Part shown: positions 10,118-20,027 of the stretch, piece by piece
Layout: each line of letters opens with the position of its first letter
Position numbering within the stretch: position 1 is the stretch's first letter
Origin: Zoogloea sp.
GTDB lineage: Bacteria; Pseudomonadota; Gammaproteobacteria; Burkholderiales; Rhodocyclaceae
DNA length: 48,000 nt
Direction of reading: 5' to 3'
NCBI RefSeq assembly: GCF_028689785.1
Contig: NZ_JAQVCN010000034.1
Location: 1 to 48,000 of the forward strand
Notes under the pieces: model-generated
Seen by the model: the letters and a program-made list of their open reading frames with translations, nothing else
Told to the model about the DNA's origin: nothing
The model's database searches: none
Translations under genes and position numbers: made by a program

Positions 10118-10909
10118 ATGGCGGACAACGATTCCCAGGTCGACCTCAAGAAGCGCGCCCGCAGGCGCCTAGTCGGATCCGCTGCGCTCGCCCTCGCGGC
10201 AGCCATCGTGCTTCCGATGGTGATGGATCATGAGCCTCGCACGCCCCTGCAGGATGTGCAGATTCGCATCCCAGGCCAGGAGGGCAGCAACTTCACTTCC
10301 CGTGTGATCACCGGCAAAGGGCCTATGCCGAGTCAGCCTGTTGCGGGTGCGGTGGCAGAGGAAACCGCCCCTCCCGAAATGGATGACTCTGTGCGTCGCA
10401 AGTCGGAGCTTGACGCGGACAGCCCGGTGTTCAAGCCTGGTGAAGAGCTTATTCCTCCTCCCCGCAAGGCGGATCAGCCGAAGGCGGAGGCCCGCGCCGA
10501 GGCGCCGCCAAAGCCTGATCCCAAGCTAGAAGCCGCAAAGCAGAAAGAGAAGGAGCGCGAGCGGGAGAAGGAGCGGGAAAGAGAGAAAGAGCGGGAAAGG
10601 GAGCGAGAGAAGGAGAGAGCGCAGGCGGAAGCCGCGCGGGCGAAGGCCCTGCTTGCAGGCGCCCCTCCCAAGGCCGGTGGGCCGGACAGCCCGCACGTGG
10701 TCTCCCTCGGGGCTTATCGTGAGGCAGCCAACGTTTCCGGACTCCGTGCCAAGTTGAAGGCCGAAGGCTATTCTTCCTACGTGGAACCGCTGGGTGACAA
10801 GGTGCGGGTTCGGGCTGGCCCCTTTCCCAACAAGGCCGCTGCCGAAAAGGCGGCCGCGCGGATCAGCAAGATTCTGGGCGTATCTGCGTCCGTGACGGCC
10901 AAACCTTGA
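10118..10909 (+). CDS. SPOR-domain (DedD-like) cell-division membrane protein
   Basis: A single-span inner-membrane protein whose C-terminal SPOR domain (about residues 190-263, starting SPHVVSLGAYREAAN) should bind denuded septal peptidoglycan glycans. Residues 1-18 are basic and cytoplasmic, followed by one membrane helix at about 19-35. The linker is dominated by an almost pure Lys/Arg/Glu tract near residues 142-167. The position between folC and cvpA matches dedD in other proteobacteria. I chose the ATG at 10118; in-frame codons further upstream overlap folC. The charged tract could form a long single alpha helix spanning part of the periplasm. Confidence 0.85.
   Translation: MADNDSQVDLKKRARRRLVGSAALALAAAIVLPMVMDHEPRTPLQDVQIRIPGQEGSNFTSRVITGKGPMPSQPVAGAVAEETAPPEMDDSVRRKSELDADSPVFKPGEELIPPPRKADQPKAEARAEAPPKPDPKLEAAKQKEKEREREKEREREKEREREREKERAQAEAARAKALLAGAPPKAGGPDSPHVVSLGAYREAANVSGLRAKLKAEGYSSYVEPLGDKVRVRAGPFPNKAAAEKAAARISKILGVSASVTAKP
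10541..10619 (+). repeat. Low-complexity purine-rich tract encoding K/R/E repeats
   Basis: An imperfect gag/aag/cgg/gaa array inside the SPOR gene, coding for alternating Lys-Glu-Arg-Glu units. It is nearly all purine on the plus strand apart from scattered C, and is the most repetitive coding sequence in the window. Repeat slippage could change its length between strains. Confidence 0.8.
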
Positions 10910-10922
10910 CAGCGTCTGAAAC

Positions 10923-11414
10923 TTGAACGGTCTTGATTACGCCCTTCTGGGCCTGCTCGGATTGTCGGCTGCGCTAGGGTTCTGGCGTGGCCTGTTGTCC
11001 GAGGTTGTGGCGCTGGGGGCTTGGATAGCGGCGTTTTTCGCGGCGAAGGCGTTCATGGCCGATATTCAGCCGTACACGTCCCCCTGGGTCAAGGAACCCA
11101 TGCTCCAGGGGGCTGCAGCTTTTCTGCTGGTGTTCGTCACCATTCTGATTGTGGTGGCGCTGGTGCGCTGGTTGTTAAGTGAGTTGATTCGAGCTGCCGG
11201 GCTGGGTATCGCGGACCGTTTTCTGGGTGCCTGTTTCGGCTTGCTGCGTGGCGGCATAATCGTTTTTGCAGTGGCCTTGCTCGTCGGCATCGGCGGCTTT
11301 GCCAAGGAGGCGTGGTGGCAGGCGGCCCAGTTGTCGGCCCCGCTAGAAACCGCCGTGATGGCTTCCAGACCATGGCTCCCCGAGCTTCTGGCAAATAGAC
11401 TTAGATACCGATAG
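10923..11414 (+). CDS. cvpA: CvpA-family inner-membrane protein
   Basis: CvpA is a small polytopic membrane protein needed for colicin V production in E. coli and for stress and envelope functions elsewhere; its molecular role is uncertain. The 163-residue product has about four membrane helices (near residues 4-20, 27-45, 60-82 and 103-123) and the typical opening [21 protein letters not shown]. The start is a TTG, chosen because it gives the family N-terminus and lies 13 bases after the upstream stop; no strong ribosome site is visible. It lies directly upstream of purF, as in most proteobacteria. Confidence 0.9.
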   Translation: MNGLDYALLGLLGLSAALGFWRGLLSEVVALGAWIAAFFAAKAFMADIQPYTSPWVKEPMLQGAAAFLLVFVTILIVVALVRWLLSELIRAAGLGIADRFLGACFGLLRGGIIVFAVALLVGIGGFAKEAWWQAAQLSAPLETAVMASRPWLPELLANRLRYR

Positions 11415-11424
11415 GTGGTTTGAA

Positions 11425-12954
11425 ATGTGTGGGATTCTGGGCGTAGTAGCGACGACACCCGTCAATCAGCTTCTTTATGACGGTCTTCAGGTGCTTCAGC
11501 ACCGGGGGCAGGATGCGGCTGGCATTGCCACTGCCGAGGGCGGAAAGTTCCACATGCACAAGGCCTCCGGTCTTGTCCGCGATGTGTTCCGCACGCGCAA
11601 TATGCGTGATTTGCCGGGAAACTGGGGGATTGCGCATGTCCGCTACCCTACGGCAGGCTCGGCTTCCGCCGCCGCGGAGGCGCAGCCCTTTTATGTGAAT
11701 TCGCCCTTTGGGCTGATGTTGGCCCATAACGGCAACCTCACCAACTCCGAAGAGCTCAAGCGGGAGATGTTCCTCTCCGACCTGCGGCACATCAATACCA
11801 ATTCGGATTCGGAAGTGCTGCTCAACGTGCTGGCGCATGAACTTCAGGCCGCAGCTAAGAGCTTCCGTCTGGACGAGGAAACCGTATTCACGGCAGTGGC
11901 AGGTGTGCATCGCCGTTGCCGTGGCGCCTACGCCACGGTCGCCATGATCTCCGGCACCGGCTTGTTGGCCTTCCGTGACCCCTATGGCATCCGTCCGCTG
12001 GTCATCGGACGCAATGACACGCCCAAGGGTACCGAGTGGCTGGTGGCGTCCGAGAGCGTGGCCCTTGATGTGATGGGCTTCAAGCTCGTTCGTGATGTTG
12101 CTCCGGGTGAGGCCATCCTGATCGATACGGAAGGTCGTTTCCACAGCCGTCAGTGCGCCAGCCATACGGTGCATGCGCCTTGCATGTTCGAGTTTGTGTA
12201 TCTTGCCCGCCCGGATTCGCTGATCGACGGGATCTCGGTCTACGACGCGCGGATCAAGATGGGTGAATTCCTGGCACGCAAGCTGCGCTCAACTATGCCG
12301 CACTTGAAGGTGGATGTGGTGATTCCCATCCCCGACTCCAGCCGCCCGTCGGCCATGGAAATGGCGCATCAGTTGAACGTCCCCTACCGTGAGGGTTTCG
12401 TCAAGAACCGCTACATCGGTCGCACTTTCATCATGCCGGGGCAGGCCATTCGGCGGAAATCGGTGCGCCAGAAGTTGAACACGATCCATCAGGAATTCAA
12501 AGGCAAGAATGTGCTGCTGGTGGACGACTCGATCGTTCGGGGCACGACCAGCCGCGAGATCGTCCAGATGGCCCGGGATGCGGGTGCGAGCAAGGTGTTC
12601 ATGGCCTCGGCAGCCCCTCCGGTGCGTTATGCCAATGTGTACGGTATCGACATGCCGACCAAGGGTGAGCTGATTGCGAGCGACCGTACGGAGGAAGAAA
12701 TCTGCGCCGAAATCGGTGCCGATGCCCTGATCTACCAGGATTTGGGGGATCTGAAGCTGGCTGTCCAAGCGATCAATCCCGCAATTTCTGTGTTCGAGAC
12801 CTCCTGCTTCGATGGGTTCTACGTGACCGGCGACGTTACGCAGGAGTACCTCACCGGGGTTGAATCCCAGCGTAACGATGCTGCGGGCAAGCCAGTCAAT
12901 GAGGATGGCGGTGGTCAGATGGATCTCAATCTTGTGTCCCGGAGTGAAAGTTGA
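11425..12954 (+). CDS. purF: Amidophosphoribosyltransferase
   Basis: PurF catalyses the first committed purine step, PRPP plus glutamine to 5-phosphoribosylamine. The N-terminal nucleophile cysteine follows the initiator Met (MCGILGV), so processing exposes Cys1 of the glutaminase domain. The phosphoribosyltransferase domain has the PRPP loop [14 protein letters not shown]. An AGGTGG ribosome site lies 6 bases before the ATG. The 509 residues are typical of the E. coli-type enzyme. Its stop is overlapped by the TTG start of metZ. Confidence 0.97.
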   Translation: MCGILGVVATTPVNQLLYDGLQVLQHRGQDAAGIATAEGGKFHMHKASGLVRDVFRTRNMRDLPGNWGIAHVRYPTAGSASAAAEAQPFYVNSPFGLMLAHNGNLTNSEELKREMFLSDLRHINTNSDSEVLLNVLAHELQAAAKSFRLDEETVFTAVAGVHRRCRGAYATVAMISGTGLLAFRDPYGIRPLVIGRNDTPKGTEWLVASESVALDVMGFKLVRDVAPGEAILIDTEGRFHSRQCASHTVHAPCMFEFVYLARPDSLIDGISVYDARIKMGEFLARKLRSTMPHLKVDVVIPIPDSSRPSAMEMAHQLNVPYREGFVKNRYIGRTFIMPGQAIRRKSVRQKLNTIHQEFKGKNVLLVDDSIVRGTTSREIVQMARDAGASKVFMASAAPPVRYANVYGIDMPTKGELIASDRTEEEICAEIGADALIYQDLGDLKLAVQAINPAISVFETSCFDGFYVTGDVTQEYLTGVESQRNDAAGKPVNEDGGGQMDLNLVSRSES

Positions 12955-14141
12955 GCGAGCATTCCATGGAAGGGCTGGATCTCGATACCCTGGCCGTGCG
13001 GTCGGGAGTTGAACGTAGTCAGTTCAATGAGCATTCCGAAGCCCTGTACCTGACCTCCAGCTTCGTCTTCGATAGCGCTGCCCAGGCGGCGGCGCGCTTC
13101 TCGGGTGAGGAGGAGGGAAATGTTTACGCCCGCTTCACCAATCCCACGGTGACGGCGATGCAGCAGCGCCTGGCGGCCCTCGAAGGGGCCGAGGCCTGTG
13201 TGGCCACGGCGTCGGGAATGGCGGCGATCATGTCGACGGTGATGGCGCTGCTGAGTGCTGGGGATCACATCGTTGCGTCGCGCGGCCTGTTTGGTGCGAC
13301 ACAACAGCTGTTCGGCAATATCCTTTCCCGCTTCGGCATCGAAACGACCTTCGTACCGGCAACCGACCTGAGTGCTTACCGGGCTGCGGTAACGCCGAAG
13401 ACGCGTCTTTTCTTTGTCGAGTCACCGTCCAATCCACTCACCGAGCTGGTGGATATTCCGGCCGTGGCTGCGATTGCCCATGAGGCCGGCGTGCTGCTGG
13501 CGGTGGACAATTGCTTCTGCTCGCCAGCCCTGCAGCAACCCCTCAAGCTGGGTGCAGATCTGGTCATCCACTCCGCCACCAAGTATCTGGACGGTCAGGG
13601 GCGCGTGCTGGGTGGTGCGGTATGTGGTAGTAAGGCGCTGGTGGACGAAGTGTTCAAGTTTCTCCGTACGGCGGGGCCGTGCATTTCGCCCTTCAATGCC
13701 TGGGTGATTCTCAAGGGGTTGGAAACTTTGCGTATTCGCATGGCGGCTCAGTCTGCTGCTGCCCTTGAGCTGGCACGCTGGCTTGAGGCCCAGCCCCAGG
13801 TGGCCCGTGTGTATTACCCGGGTTTGCCGTCCCATCCGCAGTACGAACTGGCATGCCGACAGCAGCGCAGCGGTGGTGCAATCGTCAGCTTTGAGGTGCG
13901 TGGGGGGCGGGAGGAGGCCTGGAAGGTGGTGGATGCGACACGTATCGTGTCGATTACCGCCAATCTGGGAGATACCAAGACCACCTTGACCCATCCCGCG
14001 TCTACCACCCATGGCCGCATCTCGGCCGAGGCGCGTGAAGCTTCAGGGATTCTTGAAAGCCTGCTGCGCGTTGCGGTGGGCCTGGAATCGGTGGATGACC
14101 TCAAGGCCGATCTGGCCCGCGGTCTGGCACTTATCGCCTGA
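12951..14141 (+). CDS. metZ: O-succinylhomoserine sulfhydrylase
   Basis: A PLP enzyme of the Cys/Met metabolism family that makes homocysteine directly from O-succinylhomoserine and sulfide, bypassing cystathionine. The PLP lysine is K211 in [18 protein letters not shown] and YARFTNPTV are further family motifs. The start is a TTG whose TGA overlap couples it to purF. GGAG at 12941-12944, 6 bases upstream, supports it over the ATG at 12966. metZ next to purF is a known arrangement in Pseudomonas and betaproteobacteria. MetZ versus cystathionine synthase is inferred from this context and overall sequence character. Confidence 0.92.
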   Translation: MSEHSMEGLDLDTLAVRSGVERSQFNEHSEALYLTSSFVFDSAAQAAARFSGEEEGNVYARFTNPTVTAMQQRLAALEGAEACVATASGMAAIMSTVMALLSAGDHIVASRGLFGATQQLFGNILSRFGIETTFVPATDLSAYRAAVTPKTRLFFVESPSNPLTELVDIPAVAAIAHEAGVLLAVDNCFCSPALQQPLKLGADLVIHSATKYLDGQGRVLGGAVCGSKALVDEVFKFLRTAGPCISPFNAWVILKGLETLRIRMAAQSAAALELARWLEAQPQVARVYYPGLPSHPQYELACRQQRSGGAIVSFEVRGGREEAWKVVDATRIVSITANLGDTKTTLTHPASTTHGRISAEAREASGILESLLRVAVGLESVDDLKADLARGLALIA

Positions 14142-14147
14142 ACGCAA

Positions 14148-14885
14148 TCATTCAAGGGGCTGGCGGGACAGGGTTCCGTCAGCCCATACGAGCACTTCTC
14201 CGTTCGCTTTTCCTGCTTCTTCCCGCCAGTCTGCCAATACCCAGCGTTCGCAGGTATGGCCGTCTACCTCGACTTGATGGTGAGCGGGCCGATGAGTATG
14301 GCCATGAATCAGGCATGGGTAGCCGTACTCGCGGAGTAGGGCTGCAATAGCCCCATCATTTGCATCCATGATCTCGGCGCTCTTGCCGGCCTTGGCGGCT
14401 TCGCTTTTTTCACGTATTCCAGCGATGAAGTGCTTACGGGCGACCAGGGGTTGGCTGAGGAACTGGGCTTGATAGGCGGGCATACGGACCTGTGCGCGAA
14501 AGGCCTGATAGGCCACGTCGTCGGTACATAGGCTGTCACCATGACACAGGAGCACAGGCTGAGCCCCCAGATGGATCAGTGACGGCTCCGGCAGGATTTC
14601 GAGCCTGGCCCGGCGTGCAAAATCAGCACCGATCAGAAAATCCCGGTTGCCGGGCATGAAGTAGATACGAGTGCCGCCTTCGGCAAGCGCAGCCAACTGT
14701 TGTGCCAGGCTACTGTTGAGTGGGTCGTCCTGATCGTCGTCCCCCGCCCAGTACTCGTAGAGATCACCCAGGATATAGAGCGATTCGGCATTTCGGGCCG
14801 GGCCGACGAGATAGCGCTCGAAGACCGCAGTCAATGCGGGGCGGTCGACCGTGAGATGCAGGTCGGAAATGAAATGAACTTGCAT
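14148..14885 (-). CDS. lpxH: UDP-2,3-diacylglucosamine diphosphatase
   Basis: LpxH hydrolyses UDP-2,3-diacylglucosamine to lipid X and UMP, the fourth step of lipid A synthesis, at the inner face of the inner membrane. The 245-residue metallophosphoesterase shows all metal-binding motifs in order: SDLHL (D8, H10), GDLYEYW, PGNRDF, LCHGD and HGHTHRP. It is the last gene of a minus-strand envelope operon, 26 bases after ppiB, and ends 6 bases from the convergent metZ stop. The ppiB-lpxH pairing is common in proteobacteria. Confidence 0.95.
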   Translation of the reverse strand: MQVHFISDLHLTVDRPALTAVFERYLVGPARNAESLYILGDLYEYWAGDDDQDDPLNSSLAQQLAALAEGGTRIYFMPGNRDFLIGADFARRARLEILPEPSLIHLGAQPVLLCHGDSLCTDDVAYQAFRAQVRMPAYQAQFLSQPLVARKHFIAGIREKSEAAKAGKSAEIMDANDGAIAALLREYGYPCLIHGHTHRPAHHQVEVDGHTCERWVLADWREEAGKANGEVLVWADGTLSRQPLE

Positions 14886-14911
14886 GCGCCTCGCGCCCCT
14901 GGTCAGCCTGT

Positions 14912-15406
14912 TTAGATGATCTCTGCGCTCTGGATGATCACGTCATCCTTGGGGACATCCTGATGGAAGCCACTGCTGCCGGTCTTTACGCCCTTGATCT
15001 TCTCCACCACATCCATGCCTTCGCTGACCTTGCCGAAGACACAGTAGCCCCAGCCCTGCATGTCGGGGGAGCGATGGTTGAGGAAGTCGTTGTCGGCAAC
15101 GTTGATGAAAAACTGGGCGGTGGCCGAGTGCGGGGCGTTGGTGCGGGCCATGGCAATGGTGCCCGCATCGTTTTTGAGGCCGTTGTTGGCTTCGTTCTGG
15201 ATGGGCTCGCCGCAGGGCTTCTGCTTCATGCCGGGTTCGAAGCCGCCACCCTGGATCATGAAGCCGTTGATCACCCGATGGAAAACCGTGTTGTTGTAGT
15301 GACCAGCTTCTACGTAGGCCAGAAAGTTCTTGACCGTTTCGGGGGCCTTTTCGGCGTCCAGTTCGAGAACGATGTCGCCGTGGTTGGTGGTGAGTTTGAC
15401 AGCCAT
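14912..15406 (-). CDS. ppiB: Cytoplasmic peptidyl-prolyl cis-trans isomerase B (cyclophilin)
   Basis: A cyclophilin-type prolyl isomerase without a signal peptide, hence cytoplasmic. Starting at the ATG preceded by AGGAG (6-base spacing) gives 164 residues, as in E. coli PpiB. Conserved active-site segments are [14 protein letters not shown] (catalytic Arg), [18 protein letters not shown] and GYCVFGKV. It lies 28 bases downstream of its secreted paralogue ppiA, indicating a tandem duplication with divided compartments. Confidence 0.95.
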   Translation of the reverse strand: MAVKLTTNHGDIVLELDAEKAPETVKNFLAYVEAGHYNNTVFHRVINGFMIQGGGFEPGMKQKPCGEPIQNEANNGLKNDAGTIAMARTNAPHSATAQFFINVADNDFLNHRSPDMQGWGYCVFGKVSEGMDVVEKIKGVKTGSSGFHQDVPKDDVIIQSAEII

Positions 15407-15434
15407 GAAGTGCTCCTGTTGGAAAGGGGGGTCG

Positions 15435-16004
15435 TTACTTAGCAGCTTTTTCGGGCAACTGGCGGGCCGATTCGATGACAATCGGAGTCGCAGGTACGTC
15501 CCGATGGAAGCCTCGGGTGGTCGTCGGCTCCTTGCCGATCTTGCGCACCACGTCCATGCCTTCCGTTACCTTGCCGAAAACCGTGTAACCCCAGCCGTCA
15601 GGAGACGGATAGTTGAGGGACCGGTTATCTTCGAGGTTGATGAAAAACTGGGCTGTGGCCGAGTGCGGATTCTGGGTGCGGGCCATGGCGATGGTTCCGG
15701 CGTCGTTCTTGAGGCCGTTCTTGCCTTCGTTCTCGACCGGGGCACGGGTTGCCTTCTCTTCCATGGCGCTGTTCATGCCGCCGCCCTGAATCATGAAACC
15801 GTTGATAACACGGTGAAAGGTCAGACCGTTGTAATGGCCGCTCTTCACATACTCGAGAAAATTGCTGACGGTCTTGGGTGCCTTCTCGGGATAGAGTTCG
15901 AGTACGACGTTGCCGGCGCTGGTCTTCAGTTCGACCAGCGGATTGGCGGCTGCGGCAAGGAGGGCGTGGCCAGCCAGTGCGGCGGCGATGAGAAGTTTCT
16001 TCAT
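15435..16004 (-). CDS. ppiA: Periplasmic peptidyl-prolyl cis-trans isomerase A (cyclophilin)
   Basis: A paralogue of the adjacent ppiB product with an N-terminal Sec signal peptide ([20 protein letters not shown], cleavage after about residue 20), so it should assist folding in the periplasm. Active-site motifs [25 protein letters not shown] and GYTVFGKV are intact. The 189 residues match periplasmic cyclophilins. It lies 32 bases downstream of the L,D-transpeptidase, consistent with one envelope operon. Confidence 0.94.
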   Translation of the reverse strand: MKKLLIAAALAGHALLAAAANPLVELKTSAGNVVLELYPEKAPKTVSNFLEYVKSGHYNGLTFHRVINGFMIQGGGMNSAMEEKATRAPVENEGKNGLKNDAGTIAMARTQNPHSATAQFFINLEDNRSLNYPSPDGWGYTVFGKVTEGMDVVRKIGKEPTTTRGFHRDVPATPIVIESARQLPEKAAK

Positions 16005-16036
16005 GGGTGTCCCGTGTTGTTTGGCGAGCTAAGAGG

Positions 16037-17233
16037 TCAGGCAAAGCCTTCGTAGATGATCTTCCAGCGACCACCTTCCTTGATCCAGTACTGGCGCTTC
16101 TTCAGGATATTGGAGAGGTTGTTGCTGCGGTAATCCTGCTCAAAGGTGACGACGATCATGTCTTCCTTGCCCGGGTTGCGGAAGACGCTGAGCTTGCTCA
16201 GCTCAACCTTGACCCAGGACTTGCTTGCGGCCACCAAGTGCTTCTGCTTGGACCACAGGGCGAAGTCACCTTCATTGTTGCGAAAGGAGCGGGAGTAGTG
16301 GGAAAGGTAGCGATTCACATCACGACTTTCCCAGTCTTTGCGCCAGGCCTCGATCTCGCGATTAAGGGCGGTGCGTTCGCTTGACCAGTCGTCAAGGCTC
16401 AGCCACTCGATAGTGTTGCTGATGATGACGGGGGTAAGACCGATCTGAAGGTAAGGGGAAAGGGCTTCCAGGTCCTGATTGGTCAGCACTACGCAGCCAT
16501 CGGATGCGCGAGGGGGGCGGGAATAGGTGTCGCTGGGTGTGCCGTGCAGCCAGATGCCGTGCCCGTTACGCCCTTGCTGCCGATCCCACTCGTTGGGGTA
16601 ATTGATCGGAAACGCGCCGCTACCATAGAAATCGGAGAGTTTCTGGCGGGGCAGGTTGGCAGTAACGTGATACACGCCCACGGGCGTGCGCTTGTCGCCC
16701 TCACGGGTCTTTTCTGCACCGAGCTTGCCGTGGGCAATGTAGTAATCCGCCACGAAGCGCGGGCGTCCGGCATCGTTCTGGTAGATGTAGAGCCGGGAGC
16801 GTTGGGTGTCCACCACGATCGCGTACTTCTGATCGGGCTCCATCTGCAGCAGATAGCGCGGAACGTAATTGCTGGGCGGACGATTGCGGTATGCCTTGAG
16901 CCGAGCAACCGCTTCTTCGCGAAGATCGGCGAGCTTTTCAGCAGGCGCATCCGGGGAGCCGCCGAAGGTACTAAGAGGGCGCGTACGGGCGAGGAGGAGG
17001 TCGCCGCGGATCAGGTGTGCAAGGCGAAAGTTGGGGTAGCGCACCAGTAGCGCATCCACCTTCTTAAGGGCTTCGTCGGTCTTGCGTTGTTCGATGGCAC
17101 GGATTACCTCGCCCAGAGCGACGTCTGCATCGGCGACGGACGCGCTTGCTCCTCCCGAGCCGAAGGCTGCGAGAGGAACGCATACAAGGGCTGGAGCCAG
17201 CCCCGAGCGCAAGGCGGCCCACAAATGGTGCAT
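16037..17233 (-). CDS. L,D-transpeptidase (YkuD) with C-terminal NTF2-like domain
   Basis: YkuD enzymes form 3-3 crosslinks in peptidoglycan or attach proteins to it, using a catalytic cysteine in the periplasm. From the ATG that overlaps the upstream stop (TGATG) the product is 398 residues, with a signal peptide (cleavage near GASAS) and a helical, TPR-like N-terminal part. The YkuD domain runs at about 125-260, with the active-site H230 (WLHGTPSDTYS) and C247 (ASDGCVVL). The last 115 residues form an NTF2/SnoaL-like alpha+beta domain. The same domain ends the neighbouring TPR protein: W-x-W, DV-x-x-YL-x-HY and YRS-x-NLS are shared. The specific substrate is unknown. A GTG 11 codons upstream is a weaker start. 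Confidence 0.88.
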   Translation of the reverse strand: MHHLWAALRSGLAPALVCVPLAAFGSGGASASVADADVALGEVIRAIEQRKTDEALKKVDALLVRYPNFRLAHLIRGDLLLARTRPLSTFGGSPDAPAEKLADLREEAVARLKAYRNRPPSNYVPRYLLQMEPDQKYAIVVDTQRSRLYIYQNDAGRPRFVADYYIAHGKLGAEKTREGDKRTPVGVYHVTANLPRQKLSDFYGSGAFPINYPNEWDRQQGRNGHGIWLHGTPSDTYSRPPRASDGCVVLTNQDLEALSPYLQIGLTPVIISNTIEWLSLDDWSSERTALNREIEAWRKDWESRDVNRYLSHYSRSFRNNEGDFALWSKQKHLVAASKSWVKVELSKLSVFRNPGKEDMIVVTFEQDYRSNNLSNILKKRQYWIKEGGRWKIIYEGFA

Positions 17234-18333
17234 CAACCGCCGACCCGCTCCTGCTTGATCACCCACTTGCCGTCCTGATTGATGAGATTGAGCGTCTTGT
17301 TGGAAGAGGTGGACAGGTTCGCGGAGCGATAGTGCTGACGAAGTTTGACGGTGGCGCGATCACCGTTGACGGAAACGACTTTGACGTTTTCCAGGTCTAC
17401 CTCGATGGTACCGGGCTTGGTGAGGCGCTGAGTGCGTTCTTCTTCCCAGGCCTTGCGGTTCAGGCCTTTGGGAGGTTCGAAGTCACGGGCGTAGTGTCCA
17501 AGATAAGACTTAACGTCTTTGCGTGCCCAGGCACTGGCCCAACTCTGTACGGACTTGGATATGGCGGCGGCCTGGGGCGGGGCTTCGTCCTTGGGTTCCG
17601 GGCGCTTGGCGACAGGCGTGGGTGCCTGGGTAATGCTGGGAGCCGGTGTGGGCGCTGGTTTCGTCAGGGGTGCCACGGCAGGGGCCGGAGCGGCCGTCAC
17701 CGGAGCTGGCGCGGGCTTGGCCGCTGCCGGAACTGACGGCACGATGGCCGGAGCTTGTGCGGCAGGCTTGGGCGCCTGGGTGGGTGCAGCCGCAACGTTC
17801 GGGGCTGCTGGACGACCGGCTTTGCTACCGGAGACGCTGATCATTTCGCGAATGAGAGCGAGCTTGTTCTGCGCCGCCACATTGGAGGAGTCCAGCGCCA
17901 AGGCCTTGTCATAGGCCTGGCTGGCCAGACGGGCGTAGATGTCGCCGAGGTTCTCGTGGGCCGTAGCGTAGCTTGGGTGGGTCCGGATGGCCATCTCGAG
18001 CGCATTGCGGGCCTTGTCGTACTGGCGCTGCTGGGCGTACAGGACGGCGAGGTTGTTATAGGGCTCGGGGAGCTCGGGATAGTCTTCAGTCAGTTTCTGG
18101 AATACGACGATGGCCTCCGTGCCGCGGTTGAGCTCGGAGAGGACGACGCCCTTCAGAAAGCGGACCTGGGCGTCCCGTGGCTTGGAGGCAAGAATGCTGT
18201 CGGCGCGTTCGAGTGCCTGGGAGAATTGTCCCTGTTTTACCAGGGCCTGCAGATCCTGGGTGGGGTCGGCCCGGACGGGGCTGCAGATCAGACTTGCGAG
18301 TAGCAGGGAGGCGGCCAGGGCTCGTTTTGACAT
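17233..18333 (-). CDS. Secreted TPR protein with C-terminal NTF2-like domain
   Basis: A 366-residue exported protein: signal peptide 1-22 (cleavage after PVRA), then about three to four TPR repeats at roughly 25-165 (FLKGVVLSELNRGTEAI; PYNNLAVLYAQQRQYDKA; AHENLGDIYARLA). A long Ala/Pro linker (about 178-255) leads to a C-terminal NTF2-like domain of about 105 residues. That domain resembles the one in the following L,D-transpeptidase, with which it overlaps by stop/start. It is the first gene of the TPR-LDT-ppiA-ppiB-lpxH set. A role as periplasmic scaffold or partner of the transpeptidase is inference. Confidence 0.82.
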   Translation of the reverse strand: MSKRALAASLLLASLICSPVRADPTQDLQALVKQGQFSQALERADSILASKPRDAQVRFLKGVVLSELNRGTEAIVVFQKLTEDYPELPEPYNNLAVLYAQQRQYDKARNALEMAIRTHPSYATAHENLGDIYARLASQAYDKALALDSSNVAAQNKLALIREMISVSGSKAGRPAAPNVAAAPTQAPKPAAQAPAIVPSVPAAAKPAPAPVTAAPAPAVAPLTKPAPTPAPSITQAPTPVAKRPEPKDEAPPQAAAISKSVQSWASAWARKDVKSYLGHYARDFEPPKGLNRKAWEEERTQRLTKPGTIEVDLENVKVVSVNGDRATVKLRQHYRSANLSTSSNKTLNLINQDGKWVIKQERVGG

Positions 18334-18551
18334 GTGATATGATTCGCCGGCGCGCGCGGCAACGCGCTGGCTGTTGTTTTCAGGTTAATTGCCAGCTGCG
18401 TATTTTATCAAGAAGCTCCGCTGCCTACCATGAGCGCTTCCCGGTTTCTTCGATCACGGTTCCGTGAATCGCGCGATGTCTGCAAGGCAGCCACATCAGT
18501 GTGGCCGTGCAGTCGAATTCTCCATCCTACGGTTTCAATGCGGTCCCTCTC

Positions 18552-19934
18552 ATGTTGAAAATTCATAACTCCCTTTCACGCAAGAAGGAGCAGTTCACTC
18601 CCATCGAGCCCGGTAAGGTCCGCCTGTATGTCTGCGGGATGACGGTCTACGATTACTGCCATCTCGGGCACGCACGGGTCATGGTTGTGTTCGACATGGT
18701 GGTGCGCTGGCTGCGGTCGAGCGACTATACGGTGACTTATGTCCGTAATATCACTGATATCGATGACAAAATCATCAAGCGCGCTGGTGAGAACGGAGAG
18801 AGCATCCGTGCCCTGACGGATCGCTTCATCGCCGCGATGCACGAGGATGCGGACGCACTCGGTGTTCAGCGCCCCGATCATGAGCCCCGTGCTACTGAAT
18901 ACGTCGAGCCGATGCAGAAGCTGATCTCGGAGCTCGTCCGTCATGGCCTCGCTTACAAGGCAGACAATGAGGATGTCTGTTTTGCGGTGCGCAAGTTTGA
19001 CGGCTATGGCAAGTTGTCGGGCAAGTCGCTGGACGAGCTGCGGGCGGGAGAGCGGGTTGAAGTGGCCGGCGGAAAACAAGACCCCCTGGATTTCGTGCTC
19101 TGGAAACATGCCCGGGCGGAAGAGCCCGAAGAGGTTAAATGGGCTTCACCGTGGGGCACTGGAAGGCCTGGCTGGCATATCGAATGCTCGGCCATGAGCT
19201 CAGAGTTGCTCGGAGCGCAGTTCGATATTCATGGTGGCGGCGCAGATCTGCAGTTCCCCCATCATGAAAATGAGATTGCCCAGAGCGAGGGTGCTCACCA
19301 ATGCTCATTCGTCAATTACTGGATGCACAACGGGTTTGTGCGGGTGGACGATGAGAAGATGTCCAAGAGTTTGGGCAATTTCTTCACTATCCGCGACGTG
19401 CTCAAGGAGTATGCGCCGGAGGTTGTGCGTTTCTTCATTTTGCGCGCGCACTACAGAAGTCCGCTTAATTACTCTGATGCTCATCTCGTTGACGCGCGAA
19501 ATGCGCTTTCCCGTCTTTACACTGCCTTGCGCAACGTACCGCCGGCAGCGATGTCCGAAGTGGATTGGTCGGACCCCATGGCGGCCCGCTTTAAGCTGGC
19601 AATGGATGACGATTTCAACACCGCGGAGGCACTGGCTGTTCTTTTTGATCTGGCTGCCGAAGTGAATCGGAGCCAGTCCGCTGAAGCGGCGGGTCTGCTC
19701 AAGGCTTTGGGCAAGGTGTTGGGCTTGCTGGAGCAGGTGCCTACGGCGTTTCTGCAGGGCGGCGTTGACAGTTCGGGTGATGATGCTGCGGCGATTGAAG
19801 CCCGGATCGAGGCGCGGATTGCCGCCAAGAAGGCACGTGATTTTGCCGAGGCTGACCGGATTAGAGCTGAATTGCTCGCTGAGGGGATTGCCCTTGAGGA
19901 TACTGCCCAGGGGACGATCTGGCGCCGCGCCTGA
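18552..19934 (+). CDS. cysS: Cysteinyl-tRNA synthetase
   Basis: A class I aminoacyl-tRNA synthetase charging tRNA-Cys. The 460 residues include the HIGH-type motif CHLGHARVM, the zinc-site cysteine in YVCGMTVYD, the further zinc ligands in [10 protein letters not shown] and [12 protein letters not shown], and the KMSKSLGN loop. I chose the ATG at 18552, which gives the canonical N-terminus [13 protein letters not shown]; an upstream in-frame GTG (18501) would add an unrelated extension. The 218-base gap before it, shared with the divergent TPR gene, contains no further gene. A weak TTTTCA/TATTTT pair with an 18-base spacer at 18377-18406 is the best promoter guess there. Confidence 0.97.
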   Translation: MLKIHNSLSRKKEQFTPIEPGKVRLYVCGMTVYDYCHLGHARVMVVFDMVVRWLRSSDYTVTYVRNITDIDDKIIKRAGENGESIRALTDRFIAAMHEDADALGVQRPDHEPRATEYVEPMQKLISELVRHGLAYKADNEDVCFAVRKFDGYGKLSGKSLDELRAGERVEVAGGKQDPLDFVLWKHARAEEPEEVKWASPWGTGRPGWHIECSAMSSELLGAQFDIHGGGADLQFPHHENEIAQSEGAHQCSFVNYWMHNGFVRVDDEKMSKSLGNFFTIRDVLKEYAPEVVRFFILRAHYRSPLNYSDAHLVDARNALSRLYTALRNVPPAAMSEVDWSDPMAARFKLAMDDDFNTAEALAVLFDLAAEVNRSQSAEAAGLLKALGKVLGLLEQVPTAFLQGGVDSSGDDAAAIEARIEARIAAKKARDFAEADRIRAELLAEGIALEDTAQGTIWRRA

Positions 19935-19961
19935 TCTTCGCGAAGCGCGTGCGCTTCATGT

Positions 19962-20012
19962 CCGCTGAACGTAAATAAGGCCACCCAGTGTGGCCTTATT
20001 TACGTTCAGCGG
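19962..20012. terminator. 23-bp perfect inverted repeat between convergent genes
   Basis: The arms 19962-19984 and 19990-20012 (from ccgctgaacg to cgttcagcgg) are exact reverse complements around a 5-base loop. It lies between the convergent cysS and the solute-binding protein gene. The A/T-rich middle (gtaaataagg) gives no uninterrupted T-run, but the position suits a bidirectional terminator. Length and perfection are unusual for this window. Confidence 0.75.
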
Positions 20013-20027
20013 TGGGCCTCGTCTGGG

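Noticed and set aside
12980-14141. metZ as cystathionine gamma-synthase or methionine gamma-lyase
   Set aside because: These share the fold, but the position directly after purF and the overall sequence fit the MetZ group better; the distinction remains an inference.
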